This document shows positions 1 to 6,619 of a stretch of 9,660 bases of DNA, piece after piece. This DNA comes from SHZL01 sp035292625 (GTDB lineage: Bacteria; Pseudomonadota; Gammaproteobacteria; Xanthomonadales; SZUA-36). The notes below the pieces were generated by a model, which saw only the letters and a list, made by a program, of their open reading frames with translations, was not told the DNA's origin and did not search any database. Within the stretch, counting starts at the first letter, position 1. Each line of letters starts with the position of its first letter. Location of the stretch: NCBI GenBank assembly GCA_035292625.1, contig DATDPS010000258.1, positions 1 to 9,660 on the forward strand. Reading direction: 5' to 3'. The position numbers and the translations under genes are program-made.

Positions 1-1779
1 GCCATCCTGCTGTATATCTATTCCCGCGCAGTGTGGCTGACAGTTATACCGCTAGCCTGTTCATTGGTGGCCGTAGTCTGGCAAATGGGAACTTTGAGCC
101 TGCTGGGTTACAGCCTCGATCCGATGAACATCCTGACGCCATTTCTTGTCTTCGCCATCGGGGTAAGCCATGGCGTGCAGAAAATCAGCGCCTGGATCGT
201 GGAAAAAGAATTCAGTGGACGGACGCCTGACGACTGGGCGCGCGAAGGTATTACAGACGCAGCGCAGATTCCGCGCCGCTCACCCATGCACGGCTCACGC
301 GAAACCATGAAGAAACTGCTGGCCCCGGGTGTCATCGCCCTGGTATCGGACGTGATCGGGTTTTTGACCATCCTGTTCATCAGCATCCGCATCATCCAGG
401 AACTGGCGATTACGGCCAGTATTGGCGTGGGCGTCATTATCCTGACCAACCTGATCCTGTTGCCAGTCCTGCTGTCATGGGTGCGTATCCACAAGCCGCA
501 AAAATTCCGTGAAAGGATGTTACTCAGTGCACAGGGTGACTCGCTGTTCTGGAATTTTCTAACGCGCTTCGCCGAACCCAGGCGGGCCATGCTGGTGATC
601 CTGGCCGGGGTTGTTTTATTTCTTGCCGGATACTGGAAAGCCGAGGACATGAAAATCGGAGATTCCGAAGCCGGTGTCCCCGAATTGCGCCCGGAGGCCC
701 GCTACAACCGGGATGCCATCTTCATTTCGCAGAAGTTCTCACTTGGCGTGGATCTTTTGACGGTTGTTGCGGAAACATCTCCAGATGCATGCACGGAAAG
801 CTACGAAGTCATGGAAATTATTGACCGGTTTGCCTGGCAGCTGCGCAACGTGGAAGGCGTGCAGAAAGTCATCACGCTGCCGATGGTGGCAAAGGTTGTC
901 AATGCCGGTTGGAACGAGGGCAATATCAACTGGCGCATATTGCCGCGCGACAACTATGTCATGCGGCAGGCGTTGGGGGGCATCGACACGGATACCGGCC
1001 TGTTGAACAGTGATTGCAGCGCCATTCCGATATTGGTATTCACCTCTGATCACCGCGCGGAAACCGTTGCCCGCGTCGTTGCCAGGGTGAAGGAACTGCG
1101 CGATCAGTTGAAGATCGGGGACGTAGCTTTCCGGCTTGAAAACCAGGTATTGGAAGATGTCGCCAGCGCAGATGCACCGGTGACCGGGGAAGTCCTTAGC
1201 TTTCGCCTGGCCACAGGAAACGTCGGTGTCATGGCAGCAACCAATGAGGACATAGCCGCAGCGGAAAAGCCCATGTTGCTCCTGGTTTACGCTTCAATAG
1301 TCGTTTTGTGCCTGGTGACGTACCGCTCAATTCTCGGCACTCTGTGCATCGTGCTTCCGCTGGTGGTGGTTTCCACTCTGGCTGAAGCACTGATGGCGGT
1401 CTACGGCATCGGCCTCAAAGTAAATACACTACCCGTGGTGGCGCTGGGCGTGGGTATCGGTGTCGATTATGGCATCTACATTTACCAAAAACTGGACACC
1501 ATGTTGAAAGAGGGTTACCCGCTGCAGGAAGCGTATTACCGCACCCTGCGGCTGACCGGCCGCGCGGTCATATTTACCGGGTTTACGCTGGCAGCCGGTG
1601 TGGGGACATGGATGTTCTCCGCGCTGCAGTTCCAGGCTGACATGGGGGCCCTGCTGGCCTTCATTTTCCTTGCAAACATGATTGGCGCCATCGTCATGTT
1701 ACCTGCACTGGTCCGCTGGTTGATCTGCCGCAATGAAGGCAAACCCGCCAGAGCCCAGGTTGAAATGCAGCAGGTATGA
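1..1779 (+). CDS. RND/MMPL-superfamily membrane exporter, C-terminal part (5' end outside the window)
   Basis: The reading frame is open from base 1, so this is the end of a longer gene; the GTG at 31 is an internal Val codon. About 593 residues are visible, against the 800 or so usual for bacterial MMPL-type RND proteins. Hydrophobic segments lie at about bases 31-120, 121-195, 310-390, 400-480 and 585-650. A long periplasmic domain follows (about 650-1260), then five more segments (about 1270-1335, 1340-1410, 1425-1500, 1565-1630 and 1645-1725). This is the end of one RND half plus a complete second half. The second half carries GVGIGVDYGIYIYQ (about 1450-1491), with the Asp codon at 1465-1467 typical of the proton-relay helix. 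The matching helix of the first half reads AIGVSHGVQ and lacks that Asp. The gene probably encodes a proton-driven inner-membrane exporter; the substrate cannot be inferred. Its relation to the arg genes looks like mere adjacency. The terminator at 1948-1978 could also end this transcript. Confidence 0.85.
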   Translation, partial: AILLYIYSRAVWLTVIPLACSLVAVVWQMGTLSLLGYSLDPMNILTPFLVFAIGVSHGVQKISAWIVEKEFSGRTPDDWAREGITDAAQIPRRSPMHGSRETMKKLLAPGVIALVSDVIGFLTILFISIRIIQELAITASIGVGVIILTNLILLPVLLSWVRIHKPQKFRERMLLSAQGDSLFWNFLTRFAEPRRAMLVILAGVVLFLAGYWKAEDMKIGDSEAGVPELRPEARYNRDAIFISQKFSLGVDLLTVVAETSPDACTESYEVMEIIDRFAWQLRNVEGVQKVITLPMVAKVVNAGWNEGNINWRILPRDNYVMRQALGGIDTDTGLLNSDCSAIPILVFTSDHRAETVARVVARVKELRDQLKIGDVAFRLENQVLEDVASADAPVTGEVLSFRLATGNVGVMAATNEDIAAAEKPMLLLVYASIVVLCLVTYRSILGTLCIVLPLVVVSTLAEALMAVYGIGLKVNTLPVVALGVGIGVDYGIYIYQKLDTMLKEGYPLQEAYYRTLRLTGRAVIFTGFTLAAGVGTWMFSALQFQADMGALLAFIFLANMIGAIVMLPALVRWLICRNEGKPARAQVEMQQV

Positions 1780-1791
1780 TCACGGTACAGG

Positions 1792-1829
1792 GATAATGTC
1801 TTGCAAAGGAACATGGAATTCCGTAAATT
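1792..1829 (+). promoter_or_regulatory. Candidate promoter region for the arg leader/operon (two weak options)
   Basis: The operon promoter must lie upstream of the terminator at 1948-1978. Two weak candidates are visible. One is a -10 GATAAT at 1792-1797 (5 of 6 to consensus) without a convincing -35 at normal spacing. The other is TTGCAA (1801-1806) and TAAATT (1824-1829), 17 nt apart, each 4 of 6 to consensus. The first would start RNA near 1804, just before the Shine-Dalgarno AAAGGA. The second would start near 1836, immediately before the ATG at 1837, giving an almost leaderless mRNA. No two-half ArgR box (TGAAT-N4-ATTCA) is present; only isolated ATTCA half-sites are seen. A promoter inside the end of the exporter gene is also possible. 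Confidence 0.3.
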
Positions 1830-1923
1830 CAACCCTATGACTGAACCATACGGCCAATTTGCAGGATTCACCCTCCGCCTGCGCCGACCCAAATGTAACC
1901 ATTCGGGCTGGGTAGCCGTGTAA
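1813..1923 (+). CDS. Putative arginine-codon leader peptide of the arg operon (36 aa; alternative 28-aa start at 1837)
   Basis: A short ORF fills the gap before the arg operon. From ATG 1813 it begins MEFRKFNPMTEPYG, continues through FTLRLRRPKC and ends HSGWVAV with TAA at 1921-1923. AAAGGA at 1805-1810 is a good Shine-Dalgarno core but sits only 2 nt from ATG 1813. The in-frame ATG 1837 gives a 28-aa form with no clear Shine-Dalgarno. The key feature is the codon run CGC-CTG-CGC-CGA at 1876-1887 (Arg-Leu-Arg-Arg), with one further Arg codon (CGT, 1822) in the long form. The ORF ends 24 nt before a strong terminator hairpin and in front of arginine biosynthesis genes. That is the arrangement of the trp, his and leu leader peptides. 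The peptide itself need have no function; translation would report Arg-tRNA charging. The ORF is read directly from the sequence; the regulatory role is inference. The main doubt is that a short ORF with three clustered Arg codons can occur by chance in GC-rich DNA. Confidence 0.62.
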   Translation: MEFRKFNPMTEPYGQFAGFTLRLRRPKCNHSGWVAV

Positions 1924-1961
1924 GTTTCATTCAAGAAACAGGAAAGTCCAAAAACCCAGCC
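1888..1961 (+). promoter_or_regulatory. Candidate attenuator switch: antiterminator and competing hairpins
   Basis: GGCTGGGT at 1906-1913 is perfectly complementary over 8 bp (six G-C pairs) to ACCCAGCC at 1954-1961, which is the 5' arm of the terminator. Forming this helix would prevent the terminator. Two local hairpins compete for 1906-1913: CCC-A-AATG/CATT-C-GGG (1888-1907, TAAC loop) and GGCT/AGCC (1906-1917, GGGT loop). A small GTTTC/GAAAC hairpin (1924-1939) would nest inside the antiterminator loop. A ribosome stalled at the Arg codons 1876-1887 should reach only to about 1899, leaving 1906-1913 free to pair. A ribosome at the stop codon 1921-1923 should cover 1906-1913 and let the terminator form. 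The pairings are visible; the ribosome footprint argument is inference. Confidence 0.55.
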
Positions 1962-1978
1962 AACGGCTGGGTTTTTGG
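1948..1978 (+). terminator. Strong intrinsic terminator in the arg operon leader (attenuator)
   Basis: This is a perfect 14-bp stem (1948-1961 with 1965-1978) and a 3-nt AAC loop. The GC-rich core ACCCAGCC/GGCTGGGT is flanked by A5 on the left and T5 on the right, so the structure could work in both directions. It ends 33 nt before the ATG of argF'. The intervening 1979-2011 has no recognisable promoter and is too short for one plus a ribosome site. Operon transcripts must therefore pass through the hairpin, which makes it an attenuator as well as a possible end for the upstream exporter transcript. Confidence 0.85.
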
Positions 1979-2011
1979 TTTCTGGGCAGCAAAACAGCAG
2001 AGAGCAAACGC

Positions 2012-3034
2012 ATGCAACATTTTTTGACCACGCAGGACTGGAGTGCCGGGCAGCTTGAAAAAGCGCTCGATCTCGCGGCCTTTCTGAAACGCAATCCGCT
2101 GCAGTCAAGCCTGCGCGGCAAGTCGATCGCGCTGATGTTCCTCAATCCGTCCTTGCGAACCCGGATTTCATTCGAGCTGGGCATGCAGCAATTGGGGGGT
2201 ATTGCCATGGTTTTGCAGCCCGGCAAGGACGCCTGGGGGGTTGAGTTCAATCCGGGAGTCATCATGGACGGGGATGCTGAAGAGCATATTGCCGAAGTGG
2301 CCGGCGTCCTTTCGCGATATTGTGACTTGATTGCGCTGCGCGCTTTCCCCTTGTTCAAGGATTGGTCGGCGGATTGCGAAGATCCGGTGATCAGGTCCCT
2401 GGCACGGCACTCGTCCGTGCCGGTGATCAACATGGAAACTATCGTGCACCCATGCCAGGAACTGGCCTTGATGCAGACCTTGAAGGAACGCCTGGGCACC
2501 GTGCGCCGCAAGAAACTGGTACTGACCTGGACCTGGCACCCCCGGCCCCTGAATACCGCGGTGGCGAATTCGGCCTTGCTCATCGCCACTCGTTTTGGCA
2601 TGGACGTGACCCTGCTATGTCCAGAGGAAGCCTACCGGCTGGACTCCCGGTTTGAGCTCGCTGCGGAGCAAAATTGCCAGGCATCGGAAGGCACTTTCAG
2701 CATCACCCACGACATCGAATCAGCCTATTCCGGTGCCGACGTGGTCTACGCCAAAAGCTGGGGCGCCTTGCCGTACTACGGCCGGCCGGAAGAAGAATGG
2801 GAATTGCGCAAAAACTATCGGCATTTCATCGTGGATGAAGAAAAAATGGCCCTCACCAACAAGGGCATCTTCAGCCATTGCCTGCCTTTACGGCGTAACA
2901 TCAAGGCCACGGATGCGGTCATGGATGCGGATTACTGCGTGGCCATCGATGAAGCTGAGAATCGGCTTCACGTGCAAAAGGCTGTCATGATGACCTTGTT
3001 GGGCGAACACCTGTCTTTGGAGAATCAGTCATGA
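2012..3034 (+). CDS. argF': N-acetylornithine carbamoyltransferase (AOTCase)
   Basis: This enzyme transfers the carbamoyl group of carbamoyl phosphate to N-acetyl-L-ornithine, giving N-acetyl-L-citrulline, in the cytoplasm. The 340-aa length suits the family. The carbamoyl-phosphate loop SLRTR is at residues 47-51, followed by VLQPGKDAW (about 67-75), MDGDAEEHIAEVA (85-97), HPCQE (146-150), YAKSWGALP (246-254) and HCLPLRRN (289-296). The long match to the Xanthomonas campestris enzyme as I remember it, including VINMETI and TAVANSAL, separates it from ordinary ornithine carbamoyltransferase. E90 in DGDAEEH appears to match the Glu that selects acetyl- over succinylornithine (a Pro in the Bacteroides enzyme). 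The neighbouring deacetylase gene supports the acetylated route. The start follows a weak purine-rich site (AGAGAG, 1999-2004). It is the first gene of the operon and sits just after the attenuator terminator. N-succinylornithine as substrate is the less likely alternative. Confidence 0.93.
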   Translation: MQHFLTTQDWSAGQLEKALDLAAFLKRNPLQSSLRGKSIALMFLNPSLRTRISFELGMQQLGGIAMVLQPGKDAWGVEFNPGVIMDGDAEEHIAEVAGVLSRYCDLIALRAFPLFKDWSADCEDPVIRSLARHSSVPVINMETIVHPCQELALMQTLKERLGTVRRKKLVLTWTWHPRPLNTAVANSALLIATRFGMDVTLLCPEEAYRLDSRFELAAEQNCQASEGTFSITHDIESAYSGADVVYAKSWGALPYYGRPEEEWELRKNYRHFIVDEEKMALTNKGIFSHCLPLRRNIKATDAVMDADYCVAIDEAENRLHVQKAVMMTLLGEHLSLENQS

Positions 3035-4230
3035 AACAGAAAATCGTCCTGGCATTCTCTGGCGGCCTCGATACCAGCTATTGCGTGCTGGACCTGGTGA
3101 AAAAGGGATTTGAGGTGCACACCGCTTTCATCCATACCGGCGGCCTGGACGAGGAGCAGAAAGAAAAAATTGCCGGGCGTGCCATTTCGCTGGGGGCAGC
3201 GCAGCACCACGAGTTCAGCGCAGCGGATGAGATCTGGCGGGAATTCGTCATTCCGCTGGTGTGGAGCCATGCCCGTATGCTGGGCGAATACCCCTTGCTG
3301 TGCTCGGATCGATACCTGATCGTCAAGCACTGCCTGGCATTGTGCCAGTCGCTGGAAACCATGCACTTTGCGCATGGATGCACCGGCATGGGAAATGACC
3401 AGATGCGCTTCGACCAGACTGTGCGCAGCCTCGGTAACTACGAAATCCACGCGCCGATCAGGGAATTGCAGTCCCGCGTCAGCAAGGTTCGTGACTACGA
3501 ACTCAAGATATTGGAAGAAGCCGGCATCCCGGTCGCCACGTCGAGCAGCCGCTATTCGGTCAATGAAAATCTTTTGGGCGTTACCATCTCTGGCAGCGAA
3601 ATCGACCAGTACAAAGCACCGGCAGCGGATGCCTGGAGCATTACCCGTTCCCGTTCCGAATGGCCGGCAAATCCAGTTGAAGTGACCATCGGTTTCGACC
3701 AGGGCGTGGCGGTCACCCTGGATGGATTGTCCATGAGCGGCCCGGAAATATTGCATACCCTCAACAGCCGCCTGGGCAAATATGGTATAGGCCGGCATAT
3801 CTACACCGGTGATGTCACCATTGGGCTGAAAGGCCGGATTGCGTTTGAGTGCCCCGGGATAGATGCCTTGCTGGCGGCGCACCAGGCCCTGGAAGATGCG
3901 GTAAACACGCGGTTTCAGACGCAATATCGTGCGGGTATCGCGGCGCGCTGGGCGGAACTTGTTTATGCCGGGTTTTTCTATGAACCACATAAGCATGACC
4001 TGGAAGCCTACTTGCGTAGTTCCCAACAGTTTGTAACAGGCCAGGTCACATTGCAGACCGAAGGGGGTTCCCTGCTGGCGGCCGCCGTGGAAACGCCTTA
4101 CCACCTGCACAATCCAGGAGCCATCTATGCCCAGAGTTGCGACTGGACCCCGGAGGAAGCGGTTGGGTTCATCAAGCTGCTGGGCCAGAGCACTACCCTG
4201 GCAGGTAAAGTGCGGAGCGCAAAGCAGTGA
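3031..4230 (+). CDS. argG: Argininosuccinate synthase
   Basis: It ligates citrulline and aspartate with ATP, giving argininosuccinate, AMP and pyrophosphate. The 399-aa length is typical. The N-terminal nucleotide-binding domain has the PP-loop SGGLDTS at residues 10-16. The citrulline/aspartate-binding stretch AHGCTGMGNDQMRFD is at 114-128, and YSVNENLLG is at 175-183 leading into the synthetase domain. YTGDVTIGLKGRI (258-270) and the C-terminal YAQSCDW are also family features. Overall it looks like the divergent Xanthomonas-type ArgG rather than the E. coli type. The ATG overlaps the argF' stop by 4 nt (ATGA). GGAGA at 3019-3023, 7 nt upstream, supports this start and suggests translational coupling. 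The citrulline it uses would come from the ArgE product encoded next. Confidence 0.96.
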   Translation: MKQKIVLAFSGGLDTSYCVLDLVKKGFEVHTAFIHTGGLDEEQKEKIAGRAISLGAAQHHEFSAADEIWREFVIPLVWSHARMLGEYPLLCSDRYLIVKHCLALCQSLETMHFAHGCTGMGNDQMRFDQTVRSLGNYEIHAPIRELQSRVSKVRDYELKILEEAGIPVATSSSRYSVNENLLGVTISGSEIDQYKAPAADAWSITRSRSEWPANPVEVTIGFDQGVAVTLDGLSMSGPEILHTLNSRLGKYGIGRHIYTGDVTIGLKGRIAFECPGIDALLAAHQALEDAVNTRFQTQYRAGIAARWAELVYAGFFYEPHKHDLEAYLRSSQQFVTGQVTLQTEGGSLLAAAVETPYHLHNPGAIYAQSCDWTPEEAVGFIKLLGQSTTLAGKVRSAKQ

Positions 4231-5312
4231 GCCTGCAGACGATTATCGGGCACCTTGACCGGCTGGTGGCGTGTGATACGCAAAATCCACCACGATTGAT
4301 CAATGCTGATTCAGGGATTTTCAAGCATTGCCAGGAGACCGTGGGCAAGCGCTTCCAGGTGCGCACCTGGGATCATGGCGATGGTCACGTCAGCTGGTTC
4401 GCCATCAGGGGCAAGCCCAGGATCCTGTTCAATGTCCACCTGGACACAGTGCCTGCCGGGGAGGGCTGGTCCTTCAACCCAATGGAGTTGCAGCTTCGTG
4501 AGGGCGGTGCGTTTGGCCTCGGGGCCTGTGATATCAAGGGAGCTGCGGCCGTCCTGTTAACCCTTGTACAACAGGGTGCGGAAAATCTTGCACTGTTGTT
4601 TACGACCGATGAGGAAGGTGCTGGCGGTTGCTGCGTGGAGCATTTCCTGCAGAGCGGTGAAGCGGACCGGTTTGAACAGGTTGTTGTCGCCGAACCGACC
4701 GAATGCAAAGCCGCACTTGCGCATCGGGGTTTTCTTTCGGTAAAGACCCGGTTTTTTGGTGTCCCGGGGCACTCTTCAGAAGCGCGGGCATTGACCGACA
4801 ACGCCAATCACCAAATGGCACGGTGGGCTGCGTCAGCCCTGAACATAGCAGCGAGCAGCAAGTCCGATGATCTTGACCCAGGCAGCTGCTTGAATTTGGG
4901 CATTATTTCTGGCGGGACGAAGAGTAACGTCATAGCCGGCGAGGCCCTCGTACACTGGAGTGCGCGGCTGAAACCCGGCGAATCGAATGAACAATTCCTG
5001 CGCCAGATGAAAGCCAGTATTCCACCCACGGCCCGCGTTGTATGGGAAGTACCCTACTCGGGTGAGCCCCTGCCCGCCGCCGGGCGTGACGCTGCGTTGG
5101 CGATGGACTTTTGCGACCGGGCTGGGTTACCCAGGGGGAAGGACGTCGATTTCTGGACCGAAGCAGCCCTGTTCTCGGCGGCCGGACTGCCGGCCCTGGT
5201 GCTGGGTCCGGGCGCCATTACCCAGGCGCACACAGCCGACGAGTGGGTTGCGCTTGCACAGCTGGAGCAGGCGTTCAGGCTATATGGGCAATTGGTGCAA
5301 GCCGATGGCTGA
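4227..5312 (+). CDS. argE: N-acetylcitrulline (acetylornithine-type) deacetylase, M20 metallopeptidase family
   Basis: It removes the acetyl group to release citrulline, the step required after an acetylornithine carbamoyltransferase. The 361-aa protein has the M20 layout. Predicted metal ligands are H71 in HLDTVPAG, the bridging D102 in GACDIKGA, E130 in TTDEEG and E156 in AEPTE, with H335 in AHTADEW near the C-terminus. D73 and the catalytic base E129 are present. A dimerisation domain spans roughly residues 165-275, beginning at GFLSVKTRFFGVPGHSSE. The start is GTG, overlapping the argG stop by 4 nt (GTGA), with GGAG 9 nt upstream at 4214-4217. By sequence alone it could be called acetylornithine deacetylase. 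Substrate preference for N-acetylcitrulline is inferred from the operon partner argF' and from the Xanthomonas enzyme. Its stop lies inside the next gene, an 8-nt overlap. Confidence 0.9.
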   Translation: MSLQTIIGHLDRLVACDTQNPPRLINADSGIFKHCQETVGKRFQVRTWDHGDGHVSWFAIRGKPRILFNVHLDTVPAGEGWSFNPMELQLREGGAFGLGACDIKGAAAVLLTLVQQGAENLALLFTTDEEGAGGCCVEHFLQSGEADRFEQVVVAEPTECKAALAHRGFLSVKTRFFGVPGHSSEARALTDNANHQMARWAASALNIAASSKSDDLDPGSCLNLGIISGGTKSNVIAGEALVHWSARLKPGESNEQFLRQMKASIPPTARVVWEVPYSGEPLPAAGRDAALAMDFCDRAGLPRGKDVDFWTEAALFSAAGLPALVLGPGAITQAHTADEWVALAQLEQAFRLYGQLVQADG

Positions 5313-6612
5313 AATTCGCAGCGTCGTTCAACAGGTGCTCAGCCAGCTGGGTGCAAGCCGCGAAGCCCGGCACTATCTCGGGCAGTTCAGCGGCACTGAC
5401 ACCATGCGCTTCGCCGTGGTTAAAGTGGGTGGAGGCGTTATCGAGCAACAATTGGACGCCCTGGCGTCGGCCCTGGGCTTCTTGCGCAACCTTGGGCTCA
5501 TGCCCATCATTTTGCATGGCGCAGGGCCGCAGCTCGATGCCGCGTTGGCATCGGCCTCGATCCACACTCTCAAGCACAATGGGTTGCGGGTCACGACGCC
5601 AGAAGTGATGGAAGTGGCCCGCCCGGTCATTTACCGCGCCAACCGGTCCATCGTTACCGCGCTGGAGCAACAGGGCGTGCGCGCCCAGGGCATCCAGCAT
5701 GGCGTATTTGCCTGCGATTTCCTCGACCAGCAGACATTGGGCCTGGTCGGAAACATCCAGCGGGTCGATCTCGAGGCGATTCGTGATGCGGTCGGCCGTG
5801 GTATTTTACCGGTTGTTTCATGCCTGGGGGAGAGTGCTACCGGGCAGGTGATGAACATCAATGCTGACGTGGCGGCCCGTGAACTGATCTGGGCCGTCAA
5901 GCCGCACAAGATCATATTCCTGACGACAACCGGCGGCTTGCTGGATGAATCAGGACGGGTGATTTCGGCCATCAGCCTGCGCACCGACTACGAGCACCTG
6001 GTGCACCAGCCCTGGGTGCATTCCGGGATGCGTTTGAAGCTCGAGCAAATTGGTCAGATACTTCAAGGTTTACCAGATACTGCTTCAGTTTCAATAACGT
6101 CGGTGGAAAATCTGGCCAGGGAGCTGTTCACACATCGCGGTGCAGGAACATTGATTCGCAAGGGTGAACCGATCAGTGTTCTCGAGGAATTCAATCCGGA
6201 AACCCGGCTGAAAGCCGCACAGCTACTCCAGCAGAGCTTCGACCGGCGATTGAAACCGGACTACTTTGATAAGCTGACGGTCGAGTTTATCCTGGCCAGC
6301 GAGTCGTTCGGCGCCATGGCCATCGTGCTCAAGGGTGTGGATGGCCTGCCGTATCTGGACAAGTTCGCAGTTACACCTGAAGCCCAGGGCGCGGGAATGG
6401 GGGCGGCCGTGTGGCAGGCACTGGTGCAACGTTGTCCCCAGATTTACTGGCGATCCCGTGCCGACAATCCGGTTACGCAGTGGTACTACGAACAGGCGGA
6501 CGCGAGCTATACGCAGAATCGATGGGTTGCTTTTACCAGAGGCATTCACGATTTCGAACAAATACGGCGTTGCAAGGAAGATAGTCTTGCGCGCCAGGAA
6601 AGTTGGGTATAA
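5305..6612 (+). CDS. argB: Bifunctional N-acetylglutamate kinase / N-acetylglutamate synthase fusion
   Basis: One 435-aa chain carries the first two steps of arginine synthesis: acetylation of glutamate from acetyl-CoA and ATP phosphorylation of N-acetylglutamate. Residues about 1-285 are an amino-acid kinase domain, with VVKVGGG at 38-44, LHGAGPQLDA at 70-79, MNINAD at 183-188 and FLTTTGGLLD at 205-214. Residues about 295-430 are a GNAT acetyltransferase domain, with LDKFAVTPEAQGAGMGAAVW (351-370) forming the acetyl-CoA loop, then WRSRADNP and the conserved FEQI near the end. This architecture matches the Xanthomonas kinase-synthase, which is related to vertebrate NAGS, and is not the separate ArgA/ArgB of E. 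coli. The frame is open upstream to 5038, but ATG 5305 is chosen because it gives the family N-terminus. It overlaps the argE stop by 8 nt and has only a weak GGTG site, so coupling is likely. Arginine feedback is expected from the family but is not shown by the sequence. Confidence 0.94.
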   Translation: MAEIRSVVQQVLSQLGASREARHYLGQFSGTDTMRFAVVKVGGGVIEQQLDALASALGFLRNLGLMPIILHGAGPQLDAALASASIHTLKHNGLRVTTPEVMEVARPVIYRANRSIVTALEQQGVRAQGIQHGVFACDFLDQQTLGLVGNIQRVDLEAIRDAVGRGILPVVSCLGESATGQVMNINADVAARELIWAVKPHKIIFLTTTGGLLDESGRVISAISLRTDYEHLVHQPWVHSGMRLKLEQIGQILQGLPDTASVSITSVENLARELFTHRGAGTLIRKGEPISVLEEFNPETRLKAAQLLQQSFDRRLKPDYFDKLTVEFILASESFGAMAIVLKGVDGLPYLDKFAVTPEAQGAGMGAAVWQALVQRCPQIYWRSRADNPVTQWYYEQADASYTQNRWVAFTRGIHDFEQIRRCKEDSLARQESWV

Positions 6613-6619
6613 CAGCAGA

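Noticed and set aside
1818..1835. Possible ArgR (ARG box) site around ATTCA at 1827-1831
   Set aside because: The partner half-site TGAAT is absent at the required spacing here and around the other ATTCA copies (1866-1870, 1929-1933).
1979..2011. Possible promoter for argF' downstream of the terminator
   Set aside because: Only 33 nt with no -10-like hexamer; not enough room for a promoter and a ribosome site.
1536..2108. Minus-strand ORF crossing the intergenic region
   Set aside because: It runs through the exporter end, the terminator hairpin and the argF' start, shows no domain, and the hairpin explains this stretch better.
3025..4110. Long antisense ORF (361 aa) opposite argG
   Set aside because: It is a shadow of a strongly conserved gene in GC-rich DNA, with no recognisable domain or ribosome site.
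5038..5304. Upstream in-frame extension of the argB fusion ORF (ATG at 5038)
   Set aside because: It overlaps most of the conserved argE C-terminus, including the His335 metal-ligand region, and its translation is Arg/Pro/Trp-rich out-of-frame text. The family N-terminus begins at 5305.
6335..6619. Upstream in-frame extension of argC
   Set aside because: It lies within the well-conserved acetyltransferase domain of the argB fusion, and the Rossmann strand of ArgC starts right after ATG 6620.
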